Source of the DNA: Pseudonocardia sulfidoxydans NBRC 16205
GTDB lineage: Bacteria > Actinomycetota > Actinomycetes > Mycobacteriales > Pseudonocardiaceae
DNA length: 43,721 bases
Assembly: GCF_007989085.1 (NCBI RefSeq)
Contig: NZ_BJVJ01000052.1
Coordinates: 1 to 43,721 of the forward strand
Reading direction: 5' to 3'
The notes under the pieces are model-generated. The model was not told where the DNA came from. It saw only the letters and a program-made list of their open reading frames with translations, and searched no databases. Position 1 is the first letter of the stretch, and each line of letters starts with the position of its first letter. Below, piece by piece: positions 24,133 to 31,295 of the stretch. The position numbers were made by a program, and so were the translations under genes.

Positions 24133-25455
24133 TCACGCGGTCCGCAGCACGGAGCCGCGGGTCTCGGTGAGGGTCAGGGCCGCGACGACGGTGACGACCG
24201 CCGCGGCGACGAGGAACCAGGCGGGTGAGAGCGGGTCGCCGCTGATGCGCAACAGCCACAGGCAGATCAGCGGGGCGGTGCCCCCGACGGCCATGCTCGC
24301 GAGGTTGAAGCCCAGCGCGATGCCGGTGTAGCGCACGCGGGAGGGGAACATCTCGGCGAAGGTCGCGAACACGACGCCCATCAGCGCCGCCTCGGGCAGC
24401 CCGAGCACGACCTGCGCGAGCATCGCCAGGGGCAGGGAGTGCGCGTTCATCAGCGCGAACCCCGGCACGGCGAGCACGCCGAACGCGACGGCCGCCCACA
24501 GCAGCATCGGCTTGCGCCCCACACGGTCGGACATCCGGCCGAAGAACGGCATGGCCAGGCACGACACGACGAGGGTGACCGTCGTCGACCAGAACGCGGC
24601 GCGGGCGTCGAAACCGCCGGTGCGCTGCAGGTGCGTCGACGCGTACACGTAGACGACGTAGTAGCCGGCGAACAGCAGCGTCGACAGGCCCAGCGTGCGC
24701 AACAGCCCGGGCAGGTGGGCTCGGAAGAGCTCGACGACGGGCGCGGACGCGACGCCCTCGGCGGCGAGCTCGTCCTCGTGGACGGAGTCGTCGAGCCGGA
24801 AGCGGATCCACAGGCCGACCAGGCCCAGCGGGAGGCTGAGCAGGAACGGCAGCCGCCAGCCCCATGACGCCAGCTGGTCGGCGGTGAGCGCGGAGCTCAC
24901 GACCGACACGACGATCGAGGCGAGGAGCGCGCCGGACAGGGCGCCGAGCTGCACCGTCGAGCACAGGAAGCCGCGGCGCGCGGGCGGGGACTTCTCCGCG
25001 ACGTAGGCCGCCGCGCCGCCGACCTCGCCACCGGACGCGATGCCCTGCACGCACCGGGCGGCGACGAGCAGGAACGCGGCGCCGACGCCGATCGCGGCGT
25101 AGGTGGGCAGGATGCCGATGAGCACGGTGGCCGCGCACATCGCGAGGATCGTCGCGGCCAGGATGCGGGAGCGGCCGAAACGGTCGCCGAGGTGGCCGAA
25201 GATCAGGCCGCCGAGCGGGCGGAGGACGAAGGCGGCGGCGAACGTCGCGAACGTGGCGAGCAGGGCGGTCGTCGGGTCGGAGCCTTCGGCGAAGAAGACG
25301 ACGGACAGCACCGTGGCGAGGTAGCCGTAGATGCCGAAGTCGTAGTACTCGACGACGGAGCCGACGAGGCCGGCCGAGACGACCTTGGGGTCGATGGTCT
25401 CGGGTACCGCGGGCGTAGCGGTCCCGACCTGTGTGGACTGATCATCTGGCTGCAT
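24133..25455 (-). CDS. MFS transporter, metabolite:H+ symporter (MHS) family
   Basis: A 440-residue, twelve-helix major facilitator. VVEYYDFGIYGYLATVLSVVFF in helix 1 and RPLGGLIFGHLGDRFGRSR (the loop 2-3 motif) are diagnostic of the MHS family, which includes the citrate, tricarballylate (TcuC), alpha-ketoglutarate (KgtP), shikimate and proline/betaine carriers. SGGEVGGAAAYVAEKSPPARRG in helices 4-5 and GRMSDRVGRKP in the second half support this. It imports an organic acid or zwitterion with protons. The ATG follows GAGGGG. It is the first gene of regulon unit 1, whose operator lies 93 bp before the start and is shared with the divergent GntR gene. Confidence 0.87.
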   Translation of the reverse strand: MQPDDQSTQVGTATPAVPETIDPKVVSAGLVGSVVEYYDFGIYGYLATVLSVVFFAEGSDPTTALLATFATFAAAFVLRPLGGLIFGHLGDRFGRSRILAATILAMCAATVLIGILPTYAAIGVGAAFLLVAARCVQGIASGGEVGGAAAYVAEKSPPARRGFLCSTVQLGALSGALLASIVVSVVSSALTADQLASWGWRLPFLLSLPLGLVGLWIRFRLDDSVHEDELAAEGVASAPVVELFRAHLPGLLRTLGLSTLLFAGYYVVYVYASTHLQRTGGFDARAAFWSTTVTLVVSCLAMPFFGRMSDRVGRKPMLLWAAVAFGVLAVPGFALMNAHSLPLAMLAQVVLGLPEAALMGVVFATFAEMFPSRVRYTGIALGFNLASMAVGGTAPLICLWLLRISGDPLSPAWFLVAAAVVTVVAALTLTETRGSVLRTA

Positions 25456-25547
25456 CGTCAGCCCCCTCGTCCCGTCGTCGTCGGTGCGGCGATGTTCATG
25501 AAACGCGTTGCCGCAGCCACTCGCCCTACGCTGCGCCACCTACTGAC

Positions 25548-25561
25548 AACTGTCAACAGTT
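25548..25561 (-). promoter_or_regulatory. Regulon operator 1 with -35 element (MFS unit)
   Basis: AACTGTCAACAGTT has 6-bp inverted arms around CA. Read on the minus strand it contains TTGACA, a perfect -35 hexamer (25551-25556), 93 bp before the MFS start. The same dyad recurs at 29752-29765 and, with one changed base, at 40163-40176. The GT-N2-AC core fits GntR-family operators. Confidence 0.75.
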
Positions 25562-25613
25562 TGCCGTAGATTGACCGGTGACCAAGTCGACACGGCAGCT
25601 CAATAGCGTTTCC

Positions 25614-25627
25614 GCTTGTCGACAGTT
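25614..25627. promoter_or_regulatory. Weaker regulon operator near GntR gene
   Basis: GCTTGTCGACAGTT matches the dyad in one full arm (ACAGTT) and four bases of the other, with CG as centre. It lies 147 bp before the GTG of the GntR gene and 53 bp from operator 1 end to start, suggesting autoregulation or cooperative binding. Confidence 0.5.
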
Positions 25628-25773
25628 TGTAATCGACGACGGTCGGTCGGGCCTCAGAAGGCGCGGCCGGACCGGCGACCGAGGGAGGTCGCGCGCACGT
25701 GCGAAAGAGTGTCCGTGGGGCCACGTGGCACCATGACGGAGCGGGTCGCAGCCACCCGAGGCGAGGAGAACCC

Positions 25774-26454
25774 GTGAGCGAGCAGTCCCGTCCGCCGAAG
25801 CTCGGCCGCGTCGCGACCTACGCGGGGCAGAGCCTCGAGGTGTTGCGGGGGATGATCCTCGACGGCACCCTCGCCCCCGCCGAGCGGCTCAACGAGGTCC
25901 ACCTCTCGCAGGCCCTCGGCATCAGCCGCGGCCCGCTGCGTGAGGCCATCCAACGGCTGGCGAGCGAAGGGCTCGTCGAGGCCGTCCCGCACCGCGGCGT
26001 CTACGTCCGCTCGTTCTCCGCGCGCGAGCTGTCGGACCTCTACGAGCTGCGGATCGCGCTCGAGACCCACGCCGTACGCCTGGCCGCCCGCTACGCGCCG
26101 CAGCAGCGCATCGACGAGCTCGGCAGCATGCTCGACGAGACCGAGTCCAGCATGGGTGTGCATGCCACCAGCGCCTACCCGGAGGACCCCGACTTCCACG
26201 CCCGGCTCGCCCGGCTCGCGGCCAACCCGCCGCTGGTCGAGGCGCTGACCGACGTCGGCCGCAGGATCCGGCTCGCCCGCGCCCGCTCGGCCCACCAGCC
26301 CCGCCGCGCCCGCACCGCCCTCGACGAGCACCGCGAGATCCTCGCCGCGCTCGTCGCCCGCGACGGCGAGGGCGCGGCCGCGAAGCTCGAGTCCCACCTG
26401 ACGAGCTCGCTCAACAACGCCCTCGCGGTCCTGCGCGCCGCCGAACCGGACTGA
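25774..26454 (+). CDS. GntR-family regulator, FCD (FadR-type) domain
   Basis: A 226-residue regulator. The winged helix covers residues ~15-75 (QSLEVLRGMILDGTLAPAERLNEVHLSQALGI, then SRGPLREAIQRLASEGLVE). The FCD effector domain covers ~85-215 with the expected metal ligands Asp138, His142, His186 and His208, the set that binds Zn or Ni together with a carboxylate effector. The GTG start has GAGGAG seven bases upstream; the longer open frame before it is untranslated leader. It is divergent from the MFS unit and sits at the centre of a region where the dyad AACTGTCAACAGTT precedes three operons, so it is the best candidate for their common regulator. An organic-acid inducer is inferred from the FCD domain. 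Confidence 0.9.
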   Translation: MSEQSRPPKLGRVATYAGQSLEVLRGMILDGTLAPAERLNEVHLSQALGISRGPLREAIQRLASEGLVEAVPHRGVYVRSFSARELSDLYELRIALETHAVRLAARYAPQQRIDELGSMLDETESSMGVHATSAYPEDPDFHARLARLAANPPLVEALTDVGRRIRLARARSAHQPRRARTALDEHREILAALVARDGEGAAAKLESHLTSSLNNALAVLRAAEPD

Positions 26455-26482
26455 GCCCGGCCCCCGTCCCGCACCCCCATTC

Positions 26483-26644
26483 CGAACGAACGGCACAGTG
26501 CCGCAACTGAGTTGCGCGACTGTGCCGTTCGTGCAAGTCCCGGCGCAACCCGGAAGCACCCCGCGGAGTGCCCGGCGGCGCCCACCCCGAATTGCACGAA
26601 CGGCCCTTTCCCGCAACCGAGTTGCGGGAAAGGGCCGTTCGTGC
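26483..26644. repeat. Two family C palindromes at a convergent junction
   Basis: Copy 3 (26483-26535) has perfect 14-bp arms ACGAACGGCACAGT/ACTGTGCCGTTCGT and an inner CGCAAC-TGA-GTTGCG hairpin. Copy 4 (26594-26644) is perfect: 24-bp arms (26594-26617 and 26621-26644) around loop CGA, with a CCTTTCCC arm segment matched by GGGAAAGG. They lie between the GntR gene and the convergent amidase gene and could work as a bidirectional terminator. Confidence 0.87.
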
Positions 26645-26659
26645 GCTCGGAAGGAGCGG

Positions 26660-27367
26660 TCAGGCGCCCTTCGCGGGGACGTCCGCCAGCGCTGCGAGGA
26701 GCGTGTCGGTCGTCGTGACGTCGGCGTACTTCTGCGCCATGTCGAACAGGTTGACCTCGTGCACGACCGGGCTGCGGTCGTACACGGCGTCGGCCGGCAC
26801 GCTGACACGCCAGTTGTAGGAGAACGCGTCGGCGACGCTGGAACGCACGCAGCCCGACGTGCTGCAGCCCGTGACCACCAGCGAGTCCGCGCCCGTCTCG
26901 ACCAGGTAGCTGGCCAGCGGCGTGCCGAAGAACGCGCTGGGGTGGCGCTTGGGCAGCAACACGTCGCCCTCCTCCGGCGCGATCTCGGCGACGAACTCGT
27001 AGCCCTTCTCGGGGATGGTCATGATCGCCGGGACCTTGGCGCCGAGCCGCCCGGCATCGTAGGACTTCTTCGGCGCGACGTGCGGGTAGAGGATCGGCCA
27101 GCCCTTCTCACGGAACAGCGCCACCAGCTTCGCGATCCGCTCGACGGCCGCCCACGCGACGTCGCCGCAGCTGGTCGGGAACTCCTGCACGGCCTCCTCG
27201 AACGGCATCGGGCGGGTGCCGACCGTCCGGTACTGCACGTCGATGATCAGCAGCGCGGGCCGCGTCCCGAGGCCGACGGGCCCGCCGAAGCCGGCGAGGT
27301 CGTAGTGCTTCAGGGTCGTCTCGTCGATGACGCCGGCACCGCCGACGCCCCACACGGGGTCGGTCAC
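26660..27367 (-). CDS. Isochorismatase-fold amidohydrolase (N-carbamoylsarcosine amidase/maleamate amidase-like)
   Basis: A 235-residue cysteine hydrolase. The triad of the isochorismatase-like fold is visible: Asp43 (LLIIDVQ), Lys140 (LLPKRHPSAFFGTPL) and Cys173 in VTGCSTSGCVRSSVADAF. The TSGCVR[AS] form is typical of N-carbamoylsarcosine amidohydrolase and maleamate amidohydrolase rather than true isochorismatases, so hydrolysis of a linear amide or N-carbamoyl group releasing ammonia is the likely reaction. The GTG start overlaps the stop of the hydantoinase-like gene (GTGA), implying coupled translation and consecutive steps. It ends unit 2 at a strong palindrome. Nicotinamidase or another amidase is an alternative. 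Confidence 0.82.
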   Translation of the reverse strand: MTDPVWGVGGAGVIDETTLKHYDLAGFGGPVGLGTRPALLIIDVQYRTVGTRPMPFEEAVQEFPTSCGDVAWAAVERIAKLVALFREKGWPILYPHVAPKKSYDAGRLGAKVPAIMTIPEKGYEFVAEIAPEEGDVLLPKRHPSAFFGTPLASYLVETGADSLVVTGCSTSGCVRSSVADAFSYNWRVSVPADAVYDRSPVVHEVNLFDMAQKYADVTTTDTLLAALADVPAKGA

Positions 27368-28770
27368 ACGAGCTCCTTCTGGGAGGCGAGCGCCGCGGCG
27401 CCGCCGTTGATGCGGGACAGGTAGGTGCCGCCCGGCACGGAAGCGAGCTGCCCGTCGCGGACCGCGAACTTCCCGCGGACGATCGTGTGCACGACGGAGC
27501 AGGGCAGCTCGGCGCCCTCCCACGGCGAGTACTCGGCGACGGAGTGCTGGGTCTCGGCACGCACCGTCATGGGCGTGTCGAGGTCGAGGACGGCGAGGTC
27601 GGCGTCGGAGCCGACGCGGATGGTTCCCTTGCGCGGGAACAGCCCGAACAGCTGCGCGGCGCGGGTGCTGGTGGCCTCGACGAGCCGCTCCAGGTCGATG
27701 CCGCGGGCCAGGCCGAGGCCGATGGTCGTCGGCAGGATCAGGCCGGTGCCGGGGAAGCCCGCGGACGCCGTCCAGATGTCCTTCTCCTTGGCCGTGCGGT
27801 GGCGGGAGTTGTGGTCGGACCCGACGGTGTCGACCTTGCCCGTGCGCAGCCCCTCCCAGAGCGCCTCGACGTCCTCGGTGTGCCGGACGGGCGGGTTGAC
27901 CTTGCCGTAGGTGCCGCAGTCGGCGTCCGTGGTCAGGGTCAGGTACTGGGTGCAGGTCTCGGTGAAGAGGTTGGGGTACGCGGTCTGCTGCATGGCCATC
28001 GCGTCGAGTGCGGCCTTGCTGGAGGTGTGCACCGCGTACACCGAGGCACCGGTCTGGCTGGCGAAGTAGGCGACGCGCTGCACGGCTTCGGCCTCGACGA
28101 CCGGCGGGCGGCTGCGGTACCAGGCCTCCAGCGGGGGCAGCGTCTCGTCGCGGGGCTGCTCGCGCAGCTTCCAGACGAGCTCGATGTTCTCCGGGTGCGG
28201 GCAGACGAGCGCGCCGGCGTCGGCAGCCTTGCCGAGCAGGTTGTACATGTAGGCGTCGTCGTTGCCGGGCAGGCCGAGGTACCTACCCTCGTCGCCGCGG
28301 AAGTTCATGAAGAACTTGAAGCTGGGGACGCCCAGCTCGCGCACGTAGTCCGGGATGGACGCGACCTGGTCGTCGGTGCCGAGCACGAAGTGGAAGCCGT
28401 AGTCGGTGTGGGAGTTGCCGGCCATGGCGGCGTCGGACTCCGCGAACACCTTCTCGTAGGGGTCGGCGCTCATCAGGTAGATCAGCATCGACGTGATGCC
28501 GCCGGCGACGGCGGACGCGGTCTCGCGCTCGCCGTCCTCGGGGTCGCGCGGAACCCGGATGTCCTTGCCCAGGTGCACGTGCGGGTCGATGCCGCCGGGG
28601 AGGACGACCTTGCCCGTGATGTCGACCTCGGACGCGGCGGCGACGGTCGCGCCGCGGGCCACCAGGCCCGAGACGACGCCGTCGGTGACCAGGATGTCGA
28701 GATCCTGCAGCCCGGCGCCGTGTTGGAAGACGCGCCCGCCGACCAACCTCAGATCGTGTACCTCGCTCAT
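27364..28770 (-). CDS. Hydantoinase/dihydropyrimidinase-family cyclic amidohydrolase
   Basis: A 468-residue enzyme of the dihydropyrimidinase/allantoinase group. The binuclear-metal site is complete: His64 and His66 (GIDPHVHLG), the to-be-carbamylated Lys152 (SFKFF), His192 (CPHPEN), His248 (AVHTSS) and Asp319 (GSDH). KVNPPVRH precedes the substrate-binding loop. The family opens cyclic amides, imides or ureides (hydantoin, dihydrouracil, allantoin, some succinimide/maleimide rings). Which ring cannot be read from sequence; length and the KVNPP motif do not separate these classes reliably. It is flanked with 4-base overlaps by a C-C lyase (ATGA) and by an amidase (GTGA), so ring opening then deamidation is the natural reading. 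ATG start. Confidence 0.85.
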   Translation of the reverse strand: MSEVHDLRLVGGRVFQHGAGLQDLDILVTDGVVSGLVARGATVAAASEVDITGKVVLPGGIDPHVHLGKDIRVPRDPEDGERETASAVAGGITSMLIYLMSADPYEKVFAESDAAMAGNSHTDYGFHFVLGTDDQVASIPDYVRELGVPSFKFFMNFRGDEGRYLGLPGNDDAYMYNLLGKAADAGALVCPHPENIELVWKLREQPRDETLPPLEAWYRSRPPVVEAEAVQRVAYFASQTGASVYAVHTSSKAALDAMAMQQTAYPNLFTETCTQYLTLTTDADCGTYGKVNPPVRHTEDVEALWEGLRTGKVDTVGSDHNSRHRTAKEKDIWTASAGFPGTGLILPTTIGLGLARGIDLERLVEATSTRAAQLFGLFPRKGTIRVGSDADLAVLDLDTPMTVRAETQHSVAEYSPWEGAELPCSVVHTIVRGKFAVRDGQLASVPGGTYLSRINGGAAALASQKELV

Positions 28771-29660
28771 CGGGCACGCCTCCGTTCCGCGGTCGCTGCG
28801 TACCGCTCCTCCAGCTCGTCGAACTCGGGCTTGCGCACGAGCGCCTGCCGGTCCTCCCAGCTGATCATCAGGCGGCCCGCCTCGAGCGTGTCGCCGTGCT
28901 TGTCCAGGTGGGCGAGCACCTCGCGCATCCCGACCACCGCGCCGCGCATCGTCGCGTTCGCGTAGAGCGCCACGGCGAAGCCCAGCTCCTGCAGTGTGCG
29001 CCGCGGCAGAACCGGGGTGCGACCGCCCTCGACCATGTTGGCGACGTGCAGGCCCGGGACGTTCTCGGTGATGTAGCGCATCTCCTCGAGGCTCTCGGGG
29101 GCCTCGACGAACAGGACGTCGGCGCCGGCCTCGCTGTAGGCCTGCATCCGCTCGCAGGCGGCGGCGAGGCCCTCGGTGGCGCGGGCGTCGGTGCGGGCGA
29201 CGATGACGAGGTCGTCGTCGCGGCGGGCGTCGACGGCGGCGCGGACCTTGCCGACCATCTCGCCGACGGAGATGACGTCCTTGCCCGCGAAGTGGCCGCA
29301 CTTCTTGGGGCTGACCTGGTCCTCGAGCTGCAGGCCGGCGGCGCCGGCGCGTTCGAGGCGGCGGACGGTGCGCTGCACGTTGAGGGCGTTGCCGAAGCCG
29401 GTGTCGGCGTCGACGACGACCGGGATGCCGACGACGTCGCACATCGCCTCGACGTGCCCGCAGAGTTCGTCGAGGGTGAGGATGCCGTGGTCGGGCACGC
29501 CGAGATAGGTGTTGGTGACGCCCGCGCCGGTCACGTAGACGGCGCCGAAGCCTGCCTCTTCCACGACGCGCGCCGTCAGGGCGTTGGCGGCGCCGGGCAG
29601 CATCAGCGGCCGGTCCTGCGCCGCGAGGAGGGCGCGCAGGGTTCGCCCCGGGCTGGTCAT
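28767..29660 (-). CDS. Isocitrate lyase/PEP mutase-family C-C lyase
   Basis: A 297-residue TIM-barrel protein of the isocitrate lyase/PEP mutase superfamily, the size of methylisocitrate lyase (PrpB) and 2,3-dimethylmalate lyase. Metal-binding DADTGFGN is at 84-91, LEDQ has Glu113, and the mobile loop KKCGH (119-123) has the catalytic Cys121 that marks lyases and is absent from PEP mutases and phosphonopyruvate hydrolases. RTDAR and FVEAPES follow. It should split a 2-hydroxy polycarboxylate, or a related acid, into a 2-oxo acid and a smaller acid. Not called prpB because prpC and the methylcitrate context are absent. First gene of unit 2; ATG after GGAGG, operator about 92 bp upstream. Confidence 0.85.
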   Translation of the reverse strand: MTSPGRTLRALLAAQDRPLMLPGAANALTARVVEEAGFGAVYVTGAGVTNTYLGVPDHGILTLDELCGHVEAMCDVVGIPVVVDADTGFGNALNVQRTVRRLERAGAAGLQLEDQVSPKKCGHFAGKDVISVGEMVGKVRAAVDARRDDDLVIVARTDARATEGLAAACERMQAYSEAGADVLFVEAPESLEEMRYITENVPGLHVANMVEGGRTPVLPRRTLQELGFAVALYANATMRGAVVGMREVLAHLDKHGDTLEAGRLMISWEDRQALVRKPEFDELEERYAATAERRRAR

Positions 29661-29711
29661 CGAACCTCCAGGAGGTCGTCGGGTCGCGCAACTGCATTCC
29701 GCGCAACTTCG

Positions 29712-29739
29712 TTCATCGTGAGGCTGCATTCATCGTGAG
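29712..29739. repeat. Direct repeat TTCATCGTGAG before unit 2
   Basis: TTCATCGTGAG occurs at 29712-29722 and again at 29729-29739, 17 bp apart. They lie between the unit 2 operator and the lyase start, where the -10 region and transcript start should be. The role is unknown; a second regulator site or a chance duplication are both possible. Confidence 0.4.
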
Positions 29740-29744
29740 ACGCA

Positions 29745-29772
29745 AACTGCCAACTGTCAACAGTTGGCGGTT
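29745..29772 (-). promoter_or_regulatory. Regulon operator 2 with -35 element (lyase unit)
   Basis: The core AACTGTCAACAGTT (29752-29765) is extended to the perfect GCCAACTGTCAACAGTTGGC (29749-29768), with further partial symmetry outwards to 29745-29772. It is the strongest copy. Its minus strand has TTGACA (29755-29760), with CACGAT 17 bases further as a weak -10. It is 92 bp before the lyase start. Confidence 0.8.
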
Positions 29773-29811
29773 GCGTGGAGCCGCGGTGGTCAGATCGAGC
29801 GGAGCCGCGGG

Positions 29812-30561
29812 TCAACTCGGCACCCGCGCGAGCAGGCCGCCGTCGACGAGGATCGACGTCCCCGTGACGAACGACGCCTCCGCCGAGCACAGGAACGCCA
29901 CCGCACCGGCGACGTCGGCCGGGGTTCCCATGCGCCCCAACGGCGCCGCCGACGCCGCACCCGCCGACGCGGCGTCCGGGTCGGGCTGGGCGTCGAAGAA
30001 GCCCTGCAGGTTCGGCGTGAGGATGAAGCCCGGGCACACCGCATTGACCCGGATCCCGACGGGCGCGCCGTCCAGCGCCATCGCCTTCGTCATCGCGAGC
30101 ACCGCGCCCTTCGACGCGACGTACGCGGCGTCGGCGGGGAAGCCGGCGAACGACGCCGTCGACCCCACGAGCACGACCGATCCGCCGCCGGCCGTGACCA
30201 TCGCGGGCCACAGGTGCCGGTTGAGACTGTAGATGCTGGTCAGGTTGACGTCGATCTGCTGGTGCCACTGCGCGGGCGTCAGCTGGTCGAGCGCGCCCAC
30301 GACGGTCATCCCGGCCGCGTGCACCACGACGTCGGGCGGTCCGGTGCGCTCGATGAGGCCCGGCAGGGCGGCGTCGACGGCGTCCGCGTCGGCCGCGTCG
30401 AACGCGGCGGTCACCGCGTTCGGGCCGCACTCCTGCGCCGCCTCGGCGAGGCGTTTCTCGTCGCGGCCCAGCAGGACGACGGTCGCGCCGTCGGCGGCGA
30501 GCCGGACAGCCGCGCCGCGACCGATCCCGGAGCTGGCCCCGGACACGTACGCGATGGTCAT
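29812..30561 (-). CDS. Short-chain dehydrogenase/reductase (second of pair)
   Basis: A 249-residue classical SDR. The cofactor motif GASSGIG starts at residue 8, HAAG is the NNAG-equivalent, and the catalytic triad is Ser134 (LVGSTASF), Tyr147 and Lys151 (YVASK). After these comes VNAVCPGFILTP and the C-terminal GTSILVDGG. The residue after the second beta strand is Arg (LLGRDEKR), favouring NADP(H) over NAD(H). There is no mycofactocin-type insertion. It interconverts a hydroxyl and a keto group on an unknown intermediate. ATG overlaps the stop of the preceding SDR (ATGA). It is the last gene of unit 3, and its end is 40 bp from the operator of unit 2. Confidence 0.87.
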   Translation of the reverse strand: MTIAYVSGASSGIGRGAAVRLAADGATVVLLGRDEKRLAEAAQECGPNAVTAAFDAADADAVDAALPGLIERTGPPDVVVHAAGMTVVGALDQLTPAQWHQQIDVNLTSIYSLNRHLWPAMVTAGGGSVVLVGSTASFAGFPADAAYVASKGAVLAMTKAMALDGAPVGIRVNAVCPGFILTPNLQGFFDAQPDPDAASAGAASAAPLGRMGTPADVAGAVAFLCSAEASFVTGTSILVDGGLLARVPS

Positions 30562-31295
30562 GACGGCGCTCCCATCGGCAGGGCCGGCTCGCCGGCGGTC
30601 CAGCCGCCGTCGACGGGCATGACGACGCCGGTCACGGCCGAGGCGGCCGGCGACGCGAGGAACGCGATGACCGACCCGATCTCCTCGGGCTCGAACATCC
30701 GGCCCATCGGGACGCGCCGCGAGACGGCGGCGTCGAGCTCGGGGGTCATCTGCTGCTTGGCCATCGGGGTCAGCGTGAAGCCGGGGCAGACGGCGTTGAC
30801 GCGGACACCCGCGGCGGCCCAGTCGATCGCCATCGAGCGGGTCAGCGCCGCGACCGCACCCTTCGACGCCGAGTACGCGGACTGGTGCGGCAGGCACACC
30901 AGCGCCGCCTGCGAGGCGACGTTGACGACCGCGCCCTTCGCCGAGACGAGCGTGGCGTGCAGCGCCTGCGAGGCGTTGACGATCCCGCCGACGTTGACCT
31001 CGTAGGTGCGCAGGAAGTCCGCCGGGGAGGTCTCCTCCATCGGCAGGTTCTCGGTGATGATCCCGGCGCAGTTGACCAGGGCGTCGACGCGGCCGTGCTC
31101 GGCGACGACCGCCTCGGCGGCCGCCGTCGTCGCGGCGGGGTCGGTGAGGTCGAGCGGGCCCGCCTCCGTCGTCCCGGACAGGTCCCAGCCGACGACGGTC
31201 GCGCCCTGGGCGCGGAACACCTCGACGGTGGACGCGCCGATTCCGGACGCGGCGCCGGTCACGACGACCACCCGGCCGTCGAACGGGGTGCTCAT
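30558..31295 (-). CDS. Short-chain dehydrogenase/reductase (first of pair)
   Basis: A 245-residue classical SDR. The cofactor loop is GAASGIG (14-20), with an Asp after the second strand (VVGWDLSG) that points to NAD(H). NCAG is in place and the triad is Ser128 (VASQAAL), Tyr141 and Lys145 (YSASK). VNAVCPGFTLTPM and the terminal VMPVDGGWTA are typical. With the second SDR of apparent NADP preference, the pair could oxidise one and reduce another hydroxyl/keto group, or act as an epimerising couple; this is inference. ATG overlaps the stop of the Old Yellow Enzyme gene (ATGA). The 245-250 residue lengths are standard. Confidence 0.87.
   Translation of the reverse strand: MSTPFDGRVVVVTGAASGIGASTVEVFRAQGATVVGWDLSGTTEAGPLDLTDPAATTAAAEAVVAEHGRVDALVNCAGIITENLPMEETSPADFLRTYEVNVGGIVNASQALHATLVSAKGAVVNVASQAALVCLPHQSAYSASKGAVAALTRSMAIDWAAAGVRVNAVCPGFTLTPMAKQQMTPELDAAVSRRVPMGRMFEPEEIGSVIAFLASPAASAVTGVVMPVDGGWTAGEPALPMGAPS

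Larger units (their letters stand above)
25456..25773. other. 318-bp divergent control region of MFS operon and GntR gene
   Basis: No gene is supportable here. It holds two copies of the regulon dyad (25548-25561 and a weaker one at 25614-25627). On the minus strand a TTGACA inside the first dyad faces the MFS gene. GAGGAG at 25763-25768 sets the GTG start of the regulator. Confidence 0.7.

Noticed and set aside
27364..28770. Naming the amidohydrolase as D-hydantoinase or dihydropyrimidinase (hydA/pydB)
   Set aside because: No carbamoylase of the usual types and no dihydropyrimidine dehydrogenase nearby; the family motifs do not fix the ring substrate.
28767..29660. Naming the lyase prpB and the MmgE/PrpD genes prpD (methylcitrate cycle)
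   Set aside because: No methylcitrate synthase, two unlike PrpD-type proteins, and the company of hydantoinase and amidase make a propionate role unlikely.
30558..31295. SDR as a mycofactocin-dependent dehydrogenase
   Set aside because: Mycofactocin-type SDRs carry an insertion in the cofactor-binding region; both SDRs here are of ordinary length without it.
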